Assembly (NCBI GenBank): GCA_036898135.1
Contig: CM072515.1
Span: forward strand, 74,984,072-75,048,071
From: Oncomelania hupensis
Lineage: Eukaryota; Mollusca; Gastropoda; Littorinimorpha; Pomatiopsidae
Direction of reading: 5' to 3'
Length of the DNA: 64,000 nucleotides
A program made the position numbers and the translations under genes. Of the stretch, positions 1 through 10,300 are shown in pieces (position 1 is the first letter of the stretch; each line of letters begins with the position of its first letter). The notes under the pieces were generated by a model. The model saw only the letters and a program-made list of their open reading frames with translations, was not told the DNA's origin and searched no databases.

Positions 1-210
1 CGCGCGCGGTGTGTGTTTTGGGCTAGAAAGAGAGAACAAAAACTTACAAATCTATAAACATAAATCGTAAAAAAAAATATATTAAAAAAGACTAACAAAT
101 CTTTTTTTTTTTTTTATTAAAAATAACACAACTAAAAAATAAGGAACCTAAGAAATCTAAAAATTTAAAGAACTAATTACTTAAACAGTGTACATGTAAG
201 AAATGGTGAT
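1..210. other. AT-rich flank, nothing recognised
   Basis: A-rich non-coding sequence with a T-run near position 102. No coding, RNA or repeat feature could be supported. Confidence 0.5.
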
Positions 211-385
211 CTAAACCTGTTGCCTGCGGTTGGCCTGCAGGTAGACAGAGCTGCTGGCCGTGACGAAACAAACGGGATAATTGCTGGCCTGCAGGGACGA
301 AGAACACGTCACAGAGGTCAGCTGCGCGGTTTTGTCCATACTGCCCCCAGTAGCGAATGCTGTAGTTGCGGCTGACGACATCGTA
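211..385 (-). CDS. possible last exon of the GPCR-like gene
   Basis: On the minus strand a pyrimidine-rich tract ending in CAG (386-388) is followed by an open stretch ending in TAG at 211-213. Entered in the phase left by the candidate exon at 2021-2181 (two bases of a codon), it encodes about 57 Ser/Thr-rich residues ending in NRRQQV, which would suit a cytoplasmic tail. The piece has no membrane segment, so it does not supply the missing TM6 or TM7. A second frame is also open through this stretch. The assignment rests on splice-phase agreement and composition only and could be chance. Confidence 0.25.
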
Positions 386-397
386 CTGCAATGATAG

Positions 398-398
<1 letters not shown>

Positions 399-485
<87 letters not shown>

Positions 486-487
486 TA
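399..487. repeat. (CAT)n microsatellite
   Basis: Near-perfect CAT repeat of about 29 units, next to the 3' tail side of the SINE at 500-742. It may have grown from that tail. Confidence 0.95.
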
Positions 488-499
488 TAATTATATTAA

Positions 500-742
500 T
501 GGATGCTATATACGCGCTTTTTCCCCAAATTACCAATCAGGCTGAAAGCGCGGTGATCTATACCAACACACACGCTCACATGTTTCATCACACACACACA
601 CACACACACACATCTATAACTCAAACATATGGTGTAAAGGCAGGGCGATCACTACGGAAAGGAAATCGACCCTTGCGGGAATCGAACCCGCGACCTTCGG
701 CATAGGAAACCGGCGACTAGCCCACTAAGCCACGAGGCCACC
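500..742 (-). mobile_element. tRNA-derived SINE, family A, copy 1
   Basis: Read on the minus strand, the head at 664-742 resembles a tRNA gene: a box A-like TGGCTTAGTGG and a box B-like GGTTCGATTCCCGC. The body continues to a tail near 500, interrupted by a (CA)n run at 588-613. Related copies occur near 5550-5745, 42990-43226 (continuing at 44760), 49185-49440, 50703-50955 and 52790-53060. The acceptor stem does not close, so this is a SINE and not a functional tRNA. Transcription of such elements is by RNA polymerase III and mobilisation depends on a LINE (family knowledge). Confidence 0.7.
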
Positions 743-744
743 AC

Positions 745-808
<64 letters not shown>

Positions 809-890
809 TTCATCAATCATCATCATCATCATCATCATCATTAATCATCATCATCATCTTCATCAATCATCATCACCATCATCATCATCG

Positions 891-924
<34 letters not shown>

Positions 925-1020
925 TGACACTGCATGGCTTGGCATTACAAGGCATTGTAGTGTATTGTATTGACTTGTATTGTATTGCATTATATTGCGT
1001 TGTATCACATCGTAGTGTAT
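743..1020. repeat. compound CAT and TTGTA-like repeats
   Basis: Interrupted CAT array (743-925) with CTT and CGT variants, followed by a degenerate TATTG-type pentanucleotide stretch (about 955-1015). Confidence 0.85.
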
Positions 1021-1163
1021 TTAAACTTGCACAGCTATCTCGTTACAGAACGGACTCAAAGCATTCAGCAAACAATTAGAAAATACGAAGAAAAAAATGT
1101 CAACAGTACGCACTGAGTTTGCTACAATAGAGTCAAAATGAGCAAAATACATAAAGCCCAATC

Positions 1164-1205
<42 letters not shown>

Positions 1206-1365
1206 CAATCAATCAAACTAGCTTTTGACATTCATTTTATGCCGACCAGTCCCCACTTGGTCGACTGTGAATGCGAATAGCAGTCCCCTATACGCTTATG
1301 TGTCCGGGGACGTTAATCTATAAAACTAAACTAAACTTAATGACAAACAGTCGGACCAAAGAAGA
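1021..1365. other. non-coding; (AAT)n and a dispersed element end
   Basis: Holds an AAT microsatellite at 1164-1205 and, around 1285-1325, a motif containing GTCCGGGGACGTTAAT that recurs near 3203-3246 (reverse) and 57805-57855. The shared motif is probably the end of a dispersed repeat. Confidence 0.5.
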
Positions 1366-1835
1366 GCTTCAACTACCTATTCAAAACATCGTCTCTATCT
1401 CTTTCTTCTTCTTCTTCTTCTTTTATTCTTTTCTGGTTCGCTATCGAACTTCCTTCCTTCCCTTCTTTCTTCTTCTTCTTCTTCCTCCGTTTCGTTCATC
1501 ATCATAATCATCATCATCATCATCATAATCATTATCATCATCATCAGTAGCAGCAGCAGATTATTCTTTCTTTCTTTTTTCTTCTCTTCTCCTTTCTTTC
1601 TTCCTTTCCATCCTCCTCCTCCTCCTTCTTCTTTTTCATTTTCTTTTTCTTTTTCATTTTCTTCTTCGTCTTCTTCTTCTTCTTTCGTCTAGCAGGAAAA
1701 GTTTAGGAAATTGTTTGATACATAGCATATTTCTTGTTCTTCTCCTCCTTCTTTATCTTCCTCTGTTTGTGGTTCTTCTTCTTCTTCTTCTTGTTTTTTT
1801 TTCTTCCTTTCTTTCTTTTTCTTCTCCTCAGCCCC
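1366..1835. repeat. homopyrimidine tract rich in CTT
   Basis: About 470 bases dominated by C and T on the plus strand (CTT, CTTT, CCT units), interrupted by a CAT block near 1500-1545. Mirror-like purine/pyrimidine tracts of this kind can form triplex DNA (general knowledge). Splice-like polypyrimidine stretches here have no meaning on the plus strand without exons. Confidence 0.85.
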
Positions 1836-2020
1836 CACCAACAAAAAAAATCAACAACAAACCATGAACAACAACCAAGTTCACATGTTTAGCCGAAAAA
1901 GCTCAGCATTGTTTGGTTTCGTTTGTTTAAATATTAAGGTTACACCGGTAGCAATGGTCGTAGCATTGATTAATACAGCGCACACCTCCGTACCTGAAGG
2001 ACATGCTCAACCGTACACAC

Positions 2021-2181
2021 CTGGACAGGGACAAACTCCTGTCTGGGGAGGAAGGGAAGTCTTTCAGGGCTCCCGACACGGACAGGCGGGGTTGGGGTGG
2101 CGGTGGTAACTGTCCGTTGCCGTGGACGTCTCTTTTACCTGCCCCTGGGGGCACACCCATGTCAACGGAGTAGTGTTGCAC
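2021..2181 (-). CDS. candidate GPCR exon (third-loop-like segment)
   Basis: On the minus strand a good acceptor (pyrimidines then TTTTGCAG) precedes an open stretch of 161 bases that ends at a GTGTGT donor (2015-2020). It would enter in phase 0, matching the end of the exon at 4266-4529, and leave in phase 2. The predicted 53 residues are polar and proline/serine-rich (a run of four prolines, then SLSLS near the end) without a membrane segment, as in a long third intracellular loop or a tail. The evidence is splice sites, phase and composition; no homologue is recognised, and chance is possible. Confidence 0.35.
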
Positions 2182-2306
2182 CTGCAAAAGGAACAAAGTG
2201 AGTTGTGGTCGTTGTTGGAAGTTTGTTCAACGCCGGGACGAGAGAGACTGGAATGTTGAAACACAGGCGAAGAACGCAAGGAGCAAACTACAACAAGTAA
2301 TGAAAT

Positions 2307-2308
<2 letters not shown>

Positions 2309-2388
<80 letters not shown>

Positions 2389-2392
2389 TAAA

Positions 2393-2481
<89 letters not shown>

Positions 2482-2485
2482 TAAA

Positions 2486-2535
<50 letters not shown>

Positions 2536-2539
2536 TAAA

Positions 2540-2618
<79 letters not shown>

Positions 2619-2655
2619 TACATAAATAGAAAGGTAAATAAATAAATAAATAGGG
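2309..2655. repeat. (AAT)n microsatellite, ~310 bp
   Basis: Long AAT array with three ATGATAAAA interruptions, followed by a short AAAT run. The long Asn, Ile or Tyr open frames through it are artefacts of the repeat. Confidence 0.97.
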
Positions 2656-2789
2656 TTATTCTGTAGTTCAATATATAAATGCCAAAGCAGACTGACAGAG
2701 AGAGGCGCATCGACGGACACACACACTCACGCACTTATCACTAACAACACAAGAAACTGAGGGTTTTTTTTTTCTTAATATCCAAATAT

Positions 2790-3090
2790 GTACTTGAAAC
2801 ACAGAAATACCCTATCTACTCTCCCCCACAGAAATACCCTATCTACTCTCCCCCACAGAAATACACTATCTACCCACAGAAATACCCTATCTACTCTCCC
2901 CCACAGAAATACACTATCTACCCACAGAAATACCCTACTCTCCCCCACAGAAATACCTTATCTACTCTTCCCCACAGAAATACCCTATCTACCAACAGAA
3001 ATACCCTATCTACCCACAGAAATACCCTATCTACCCACAGAAATACCCTATCTACTCTCCCCCACAGAAATACCCTATCTACTCTACCCC
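2790..3090. repeat. minisatellite with GAAATACCCTATCTAC core
   Basis: About 12 tandem units built on a CACAGAAATACCCTATCTAC core, alternating between a ~27-base form with extra CTCTCCCC and a ~21-base form without it. It is followed by C-rich sequence. Confidence 0.9.
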
Positions 3091-3720
3091 CACCCCCTCC
3101 CTCCTACACCCATCCTTCTAGTCTTACGCCCTAGCCATGATTCCTCGCGCCGATCTCTCCCCTCCCCCTTCATCCCCCACTCCACGATCCTTGCTTGCTT
3201 TGCTTATGTAAATTAACGTCCCCGGACACAATGCGTATAGGGGACAAATCTACGATCCCCTCCACATCAGCCTTCTTGTAATACCCTCTAGTTAACCCCA
3301 TGCGCTACCCAGTTTTATGTGCCAGCACACTCACTCACACAAACTCACTCAAAAAAACACACACCATCCAAGTTCCCCCCCCCCCTCCCAACTCCAAACG
3401 TTTCCAAACTGAACAGGAAATCCCAAAAGTGCCACGCCAACCTCTCTTTCCCCTACAAGAAGAAGACTTATGGTTAAAACCCTGCAGCACTCCAACTTAA
3501 CCACCGGAAAACCTTTGATTTGGCTTCCCCCATCTGACCTCGACTTCTACTTTCCATGTATTCACAGGCACTGTCGATCACTAAAATCAAAAATGGCGTT
3601 GTAGAATGCAACCAATCTAACATGCTACAGCGCGTGTAAGCTATTATTACTTTCTACTCGTCTTGAATTAAAAAAACTCTTGAAAACTCTTGAAAAAACT
3701 CTTGAAAACTCTTGTTAGTG
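3091..3720. other. non-coding stretch with dispersed motif
   Basis: C-rich sequence, then a reverse-orientation copy of the GTCCGGGGACGTTAAT-type element end at about 3203-3246. Several AAACTCTTG repeats lie at 3668-3716. No gene is supported. Confidence 0.5.
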
Positions 3721-3721
3721 C

Positions 3722-4135
3722 TTAGCTCTCCGTGGTAGCTCAGTGGTAGAACGTTCACCTGTGACTCACCCAAGGTCCAGGTCCCAATCGCGTGGTGGGC
3801 AAGAACAAGCCATTTTTACTGCCCATCTTAGCAATATGCTCTGGTGGTTTAGTGTTGATTTAGGTCCCTGCTTTGATGGTTTGCTGTGTTTTTGTCAGGT
3901 TGGCTATGTTTGGGCGCACGCGTTTTAGTGCAGCATTCAAACAAGCATGCCACTCATACGCCATGATGGCAGTGGACGTTCGTTTAATCTCTAACCCAGA
4001 AGATTCGTTACTAACAGTGTACAGTGGTAAAAGGGGAAGTAATCCAGTATTAATCTCTACACAGTCCTTATCCGTCTTCCCTGGGATGGTTACCCCGGTC
4101 TGCCATATCGCCAATGGTGGGTGTAGACGTTAAGG
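3722..4135 (+). mobile_element. tRNA-headed SINE-like element
   Basis: The left end carries a box A-like TAGCTCAGTGGTAGA, and a degraded box B-like segment follows near 3770-3790. The body ends near 4128 with GTAGACGTTAAGG, similar to element ends near 14202 and 17500. The right limit is inferred from that motif. No closed tRNA acceptor stem is present. Confidence 0.4.
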
Positions 4136-4265
4136 TTCAATGTTCGTTCTATTACTAGTTAGTATATGGTAAGCCTGCTAGTTAGGTTTAAAAGGGTCCC
4201 GCGGACTACAATGATCCGATTCAGGACCCTTGTAAGCCTGTGAAGAAAGTAAACCGCCTCATCAC

Positions 4266-4529
4266 CTTCACGCTCTTCCGCCGCACAGTGCTGAGCATGC
4301 AGGCGTAGGAATACATGACGGCGGCCATGGGGAGGTAGCGCGTGAGGAAGCAGCTGACGCCGACGTAGCTGAGCTCTTTGGCGCCCTGCGGTTGGACGTC
4401 CAGACACTGGGGGTGCCCAGGGTACATGGAGAACGTTCCCCACCCCAGCAAAGGCGCCGCTGACGTCAACAGCGACAGGCACCACGCCACGAAAATCACC
4501 ACACGTGCTCTCCGTACGTTCAGCTTCTC
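4266..4529 (-). CDS. class A GPCR exon 3: TM4, ECL2, TM5
   Basis: An acceptor CAG (4530-4532) and a GTGATG donor (4260-4265) bound 88 codons in phase 0 at both ends. The residues read as the end of the second intracellular loop, a TM4 with VIFVAWCLSLL and APLLGWG, an extracellular loop with a cysteine (HPQC) suited to the conserved disulfide, and a TM5 with RYLPMAAVMYSYACML. It joins exon 2 in phase directly after FDRYLIIVHRK. This is a rhodopsin-like, seven-helix receptor that would act at the plasma membrane through G proteins. The ligand class is not assignable. The donor is weaker than those of exons 1 and 2. Confidence 0.75.
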
Positions 4530-4535
4530 CTGCGA

Positions 4536-4876
4536 TCAACGGACATGAATGCCTATGTTGATTACAGGTCGTTCTCTTTGAGTCTGTTTTAAAAATATGA
4601 TGCGTAGAGCAACCAGTGTTATTGTTATTGTTATTATTTTCACGGTATTTTTTTGTGACTTGACCTGACGTAATAATAATAATAATAATAATAATAATGA
4701 TAATTCTTAAATCAGAAAACGTTATTATCTGACAAAACAAATTTTAACCTGTAATCGCTATAAAGTAAAAAGTAATAATAACATAAAGCATGCAGGGAGA
4801 CCCATCATGCACGGACTCACGCTTACATACATATCAACACGACCATTCCAGACTCACAAACACTACGCCTACGTAC
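4536..4876. other. GPCR intron 2
   Basis: Short intron between exons 2 and 3, holding ATT runs near 4620-4637 and an AAT microsatellite at 4672-4698. Confidence 0.6.
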
Positions 4877-5102
4877 CTTGCGGTGCACGATGATGAGATA
4901 GCGGTCAAAAGTGACGGCCAGCAGGACGCAGCTGTTGAGGGTGACGAACAGCTCGTGCAGAAACGCTTGCAGCGCGCACATCTCGCGCCGCCAGCCCCAC
5001 CCCTCGGGCAAAAAGAGACCGGCCAGGGCGTACGGCATGACCAGCAGCGACAGCAGGATGTCCGACATCGCCAGCTGAGCCACCAACAAATTGATGGAAG
5101 AC
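4877..5102 (-). CDS. class A GPCR exon 2: TM2, ECL1, TM3 with DRY
   Basis: The acceptor (TACGCGTGCAG) and the strong donor AAG|GTACGT (4871-4876) bound 226 bases. The single first base completes the codon split at the end of exon 1. The product reads through NLLVAQLAMSDILL (TM2 with the conserved LAxxD), an MC cysteine at the start of TM3 and TFDRYLIIV, the DRY motif for G-protein coupling. Spliced to exon 1, the join gives the typical loop between TM1 and TM2. The frame is open and conserved motifs are intact, so this is a real receptor exon. Intron 1 upstream is about 9.6 kb and full of transposons. Confidence 0.85.
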
Positions 5103-5115
5103 CTGCACGCGTAGA

Positions 5116-5116
<1 letters not shown>

Positions 5117-5211
<95 letters not shown>

Positions 5212-5246
5212 CAAGAACAACAACAACAACAACAACAATAATAATA
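5117..5246. repeat. (AAT)n with AAC/AAG variants
   Basis: AAT array ending in an AAC block with a single AAG variant. The same variant pattern recurs at 5342-5535 on the other side of an RTE fragment. Confidence 0.95.
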
Positions 5247-5340
5247 ATATCCTATCCTATCCCGTAACTCGGAGGTCGTAGTGGACACCACAAGTGATCT
5301 TGTAACCAGCGTACTCCATCTTTCCCTGTCCTCAGCAACC
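5247..5340 (-). mobile_element. RTE-like LINE 3' end fragment (~92 bp)
   Basis: TATCC-type tail followed by the end of the LINE coding region, closely matching the 3' end of the full copy at 7331-10676. It is truncated at a GTCCTCAGCA junction and flanked on both sides by AAT arrays. Confidence 0.9.
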
Positions 5341-5341
5341 T

Positions 5342-5342
5342 C

Positions 5343-5428
<86 letters not shown>

Positions 5429-5453
5429 GAACAACAACAACAACAACAACAAC

Positions 5454-5535
<82 letters not shown>
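5342..5535. repeat. (AAT)n with the duplicated AAC/AAG block
   Basis: AAT array, then AACAAGAAC and further AAC units, then AAT again. The block nearly repeats the variant pattern of 5117-5246. Confidence 0.95.
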
Positions 5536-5536
<1 letters not shown>

Positions 5537-5544
5537 AGGATGTT

Positions 5545-5745
5545 ATGACATGCTTTTTCTTCTATGGAACTCAAAGCGCGGCGATCTAAAGAGACCGCAA
5601 TTACAAAAGTGGGAATAGAAATCAATTTGTAATTTTTGAAATGTTAGATTGGCTGCCTCCAATACCATTATTGAAGGGAGGGAGGTAACCGGAGTTGGTC
5701 CCAGGCGGAGTTCGAATCCTCGAACTTCGGCTTAGTGTAGTGATG
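5545..5745 (-). mobile_element. SINE family A, copy 2 (degenerate)
   Basis: On the minus strand it shares the box B-like region (GTTCGAATCC near 5708-5720) and the body segment containing TAATGGTATTGGAGGCAGCC with other family A copies. The head is decayed. Confidence 0.55.
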
Positions 5746-6125
5746 TTGGTGTTTTGAAGAGAAGATAAAGTGATGGAGGCTAGGGTGATGAAGAATTCTC
5801 ACACATTCTCTCTCTCTCCCCCAACGCCAGTTCGTTGATGACCGTTGAAAGTTTTATTCTCGAAGTGTTTGTCTAATATCACAGATGTGAATAGACGTTA
5901 AATTAAATAAATAAATAAATAAATAAAATTTCTCGAAGTGCATCATACAAAAGGCAATGCTCGAGTGGAGATAACAGCTACATTCTGCCCTCTCTGTGTG
6001 TCTGACTCGTTCTTCCCGTGTCTGCCGTGTGTGTCGTTCTCCCCCGATTGTGTGTCCCGAAATATGTTGTTTGTAGATTATAGTCACACGACACTTTCGC
6101 ATATAGGTGACTACTGGACCGATTT
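5746..6125. other. non-coding; AAAT run
   Basis: No gene seen. Contains a short CT run near 5807-5818 and an AAAT microsatellite at about 5900-5930. Confidence 0.5.
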
Positions 6126-6290
6126 ATACTGACACCAGCGGGCCAGTTGTTGGTAAAGGGGAAAATAATATGATCACACGTTGACCAATCCGGGATTCGA
6201 ACCAGCGACCTTTCGGTTACTAGCAAGACGCTCTTACCAACTGAGCTACCCGGCCCCTCAACCCGAAATATTTGCACGTTCGTGCTTTTA
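6126..6290 (-). mobile_element. tRNA-derived SINE, different head
   Basis: On the minus strand the head (about 6256 down to 6180) has a very clear box A (TAGCTCAGTTGGTAAGAGC) and box B (GGTTCGAATCCCGG). Anticodon and acceptor stems do not pair as in a functional tRNA, and unrelated sequence follows directly, so a SINE or tRNA pseudogene is the better call. The head differs from families A and B. Confidence 0.6.
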
Positions 6291-6540
6291 TGTGCGAGCG
6301 CAGACCGTACTGAACCCGATTTTTAACTCCTGATGCCCGCCACAGAATGTTCGCCTCTCTTGGTAATTTGTGTTAGTTGTTAATCTTTATTTTACATAGA
6401 ATGCTTGCAACGCTAACGAATACTATACAAATTATATATGGGCGGAAATACGACCTTTTCTACTGATATAATAATATCGGACCTATCTGCTACGAAATAA
6501 AAATAATACGCAATTTAAAAGGGAGTTGGCTGCTGCTTTT
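6291..6540. other. AT-rich, nothing recognised
   Basis: No gene, RNA or repeat was recognised here. Confidence 0.4.
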
Positions 6541-7210
6541 AAGTATGTCACGAGTTTAACCCTGGGAGGCCCAGGGCACCCCCTGGGACCAGTAGAAAGA
6601 GACCCCCATCACAAAACTAAAGGAATGCATTTTAGAATTTTTATAACCCCTAAAGCCCAGTAGCCCCTCTGTGGAACAAAACTAAAGCAAGGGAAGCAAC
6701 TGGTAACCAACTAAGCAGAGAAGTGGTTATGGCAAATGGCAGTTGCCACGTGTTTCACTTGAAGTGAACGACTGAGCAACGTTTGGACTTCTCCAGATCT
6801 AAATAAAGGTAAGTTTCACACTTTTTATCATCGTAAACATGTCAATAGGATGTTAATGTGTTGAAAGAAAACAAACTCCTTGACGGTGTTATGTTGGGTT
6901 CTTTATACGATTTTTTTCAAAACTGAAGGTCCCATGGGGGCTAACGGGACAGAAGGGGGTAACATCTGATGACCCAGAGGGGCTAACGGGACTGTAGGTA
7001 ACCAGAGCAGACCAATCATTATGACCATTTCTAAATAAACAAAACAAATAAAATTTGGTTGTTTTTTTTGTGTGAAATAATAACATTGTACTAAAAATTC
7101 ATACTTGCCAAAGCCCAATGTCCCCCCTGGGGAACATGTAAAATTCCCACCAGAGCCCAATGTCCCCTCTGGGGGGAAGTGCCAAATTCTCACTTTGGCA
7201 ATTTTTTTCA
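6541..7210. repeat. cluster of CCC...GGG palindromic motifs
   Basis: At least six short motifs of the type CCCAGGG, TCCCCCCTGGGG or GAGGGGCTAACGGGAC occur in both orientations across about 650 bases. A 102-codon minus-strand open frame over the right half contains imperfect Gly/Pro repeats made by these motifs and is not supported as a gene. Element boundaries were not identified. Confidence 0.45.
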
Positions 7211-7330
7211 CACAAAAAGTTTATTTTTCCATTATACAGACTCCATTTCAACACAAATATCCACATGTTTAATTTTTATTGTGTTTAATTATATGTCTGG
7301 GTCTTACATAAACTAACTCTTTAATTTAAT

Positions 7331-10300
7331 CCTATCCTATCCTATCCTATCCTGTCCCATAACCCGAAGGTCGTAGGGGCACCACAGATGATCGCTTAAC
7401 CAGCATACTCCATCTTTCTCTGTCCTCAGCAGCCCTCATGGCTTCGCTCAGTGTCAAACCAGTCCATTCTCGAATGTTGTCCTCCCACCTCTTTTTCGGT
7501 CTCCCCCTTCTTCTACCTCCTTGCACTGTGCCTTGCAGAATGGTCTTTGCAAGGCCTGATGATCTGGTGACGTGGCCATACCATCGGAGTTTCCGTTTCT
7601 TCACCACTGTGAGCAGGTCATCGTGTTGTCCAATGGCTTGTGTGATGGTCTGTCGGACTTCAACGTTGGTGATGTGTTGGGTATAGGAAATGCACAGAAG
7701 TCTTCTGTAGCACCTCATCTCCATGCTTTGTATTCTTCGTTGGAGATCTGCTGTGAGGGTCCATGCTTCGCAAGCATATAGGAAGATGGAGATGACCAGA
7801 GAGCGCAGCAGTCTTACTTTGGAATGTAGACTGATGGTTCTGTCTTTCCAAATGGGCTTCAACCTTGTCAGGGCAGCAGTTGTTTGTGCGATCCTGGAGA
7901 GGACTTCCTGTCGAGACCCATTGTCTGACACAATGGCTCCTAAATATTTGAAGCTGTGCACTGTGTTGAGGGATTGGCCTTGTACTTTGATGTCCGTGTT
8001 GATGCCATTGGTGTTGTTGGTCATCATTTTGGTCTTCTCTGCACTTATTTTTATTCCATAAGCTCTGGAGGTGGTGTCAAGCCTCTGTACAAGCTGTTCA
8101 AGTTCTTGTTCCTCTCCAGCCAATCCATCAATATCATCCGCAAAACGAAGATTGGAGATTGCTCTGCCCCCTATGCTGACTGTGCCTTCGTGATCTGCAA
8201 GAGCATCTGACATGATGCGCTCTAGGAAGATGTTGAAGAGTGTTGGGGAGAGTAGGCATCCTTGACGCACACCGATTGTTGTTCTGAACCAGTTCCCGAT
8301 GACGCTGTTATGGAGGACTGCACTGGTAGCCTTGTCATACAGGCTTTTGATGACTTCTATAATTTTAGGGCTGATGTTGTACACTTTCATGGTTGCCCAT
8401 AGAGCTGCATGCCAGACTCGGTCAAATGCCTTCTTGAAGTCTATGAACACATGATATAGATGTTGTTGGTGCTGTAGGTATTTCTCACAGATTATTCTGA
8501 GGTTGAAAATCTGTTCAGTGGTACTTCGCCCTGCCATGAATCCTGCTTGTTCTTCAGCTATGATTTGTTCAGCTTGTGGTTTCAACCTGTTGAGTATTAT
8601 TTTCAGGAGGACCTTGCTGGGATGGCTGATGAGGCTGATGGTGCGGTAATTTTCACACTCCTGAAGGTTACCTTTTTTGGGAAGAGTGATGACAAGCGAC
8701 TGGGTCCATGGTGTAGGCCATTCCCCACTCTGCCAGATCTTGTTACAGATAATGGTGAGAGCATCAGTCATCGCTTCTCCTCCTGCTTGTAGCAGTTCCG
8801 CTGGTATGTTGTCCACTCCCGCTGACTTCCCTTTCTTCAGCGATTGCACTGCTGCCTCAACTTCTTCCCGGAGAATTGGGAGGATTTCTTCTTCTTCTCT
8901 GCTCTCGGGACATGCTAGAACTGATGGGTCTCCATTTGGTGTATGGTTGTAAAGGTCAGAGCAGTACTCTGTCCATCTGTCCAAGACTTCTTGTTCTTCT
9001 GTAAGGCAAATGCCAGACTTGCTTTGGATAGTGGAGACTTTGGGCTGTTTAACACTTGTCAGCCGCTTCACAGTCTGGTAGGCCTTCTTGCTGTTGTTCT
9101 TGTTCAGATTGTTCTCTATTTCCTGGCATTGATCTTCTATCCAGTTCTCCTTTGCTGTGCGCATGCCTTTTCGGATGTCATTGTTGATTTTTCGGTAGAC
9201 ATCAGCTCCCTGTGAGGTGTTCTTTTTCTTTTTTAACTCTCTTCGTTTATCACACAGATCCAAAAGTTCAGGTGTGATCCACGGCTTCTTCTTTGGTCGG
9301 TGCTTGCCAAGGATCTCAGTGGCGGCATCTGTTACAGCTGAGTTGAAGGTATTGGTCATGGTGTTGACATCTACTTCGCCTGCCCCCAAAATAAGCAGTG
9401 GTGCAAATTTCCCTCCAATTGTGGCCTGAAATATTTTTGCCACCTCCGGGTCTTGCAGTTTGTCCAGGTCGAACTTCAGCCTAGTGCACTTTGCTGTATT
9501 TACTCTCTTCAAATGGAGCCGGAAAGACATCATCACGAGATCGTGGTCACTTCCAATGTCTGCTCCTGGAAAAGTGCGTGTCCTGCCAATGTTGATGCTT
9601 GATCTGAAGCGTTTCTTGACCATGATGTAGTCGATCTGGTTGTGATGTTCCCCGCCGGGACTGTGCCATGTCCATCGTCTGGATTTTTTGTGGAGACCAA
9701 GCGTGTTTGCCAGTACCAGATTGTTGTATCTGGCAAACTCCAATAGCCTCAGACCCCTGTCATTTGTCTCGTTGTTGCAGTGGGGTCCGCATGTGTCTCC
9801 CCAGTTGTGGTGCGCATCTTGGCCAACCTTGGCATTCCAGTCGCCTTGCACTATGACTATGTCCTTCTTCGGCACTTGGTCAAGGGCCGCCTGTATATTT
9901 TCATAAAAATCCTCCACTTCGCTGTCTTCATAGTCTGATGTTGGAGCATAGGCCTGGATGATGGTAATGTTGAAAGGGGTTGCTCTCAGTCGGATGGTAA
10001 TGAGTCTACTGGAGACTGGGCGGCAACCCATGACAGTGGCTAGAATGTTCTTGTGGACCAAGAATCCAACGCCGTGTTCGTGCCTGTCATCTCTACCGCT
10101 GAAATAGAGCTTGTGGCCTTTGTCAGTCGTTGTTTCACCTAGGCCTTTCCAGCGCAGTTCGCTGATACCTAGAACGTTCCATCGATAGTGGTCCAGCTCG
10201 TGGGCCAGTTCTTCTAATTTTCCTTCCGCAGTTAGGGTCCTGACATTCCAGGTTCCTATGACGATGTTGTTTCTCGTGCGGATCTTGCTAATTTGTCCAT

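Noticed and set aside
664..742. Possible functional tRNA gene on the minus strand
   Set aside because: Box A and B are present but the acceptor stem does not close and several dispersed copies exist; called as a SINE.
2064..2734. Long Tyr, Ile or Asn homopolymer proteins
   Set aside because: They are translations of the AAT microsatellite in different frames.
3860..4133. Open frames on both strands over the same stretch
   Set aside because: They lie inside a tRNA-headed repeat-like sequence, and neither has recognised domains or splice context.
6180..6258. Possible functional tRNA gene on the minus strand
   Set aside because: Promoter boxes are good, but anticodon and acceptor stems do not pair; SINE or tRNA pseudogene is the better call.
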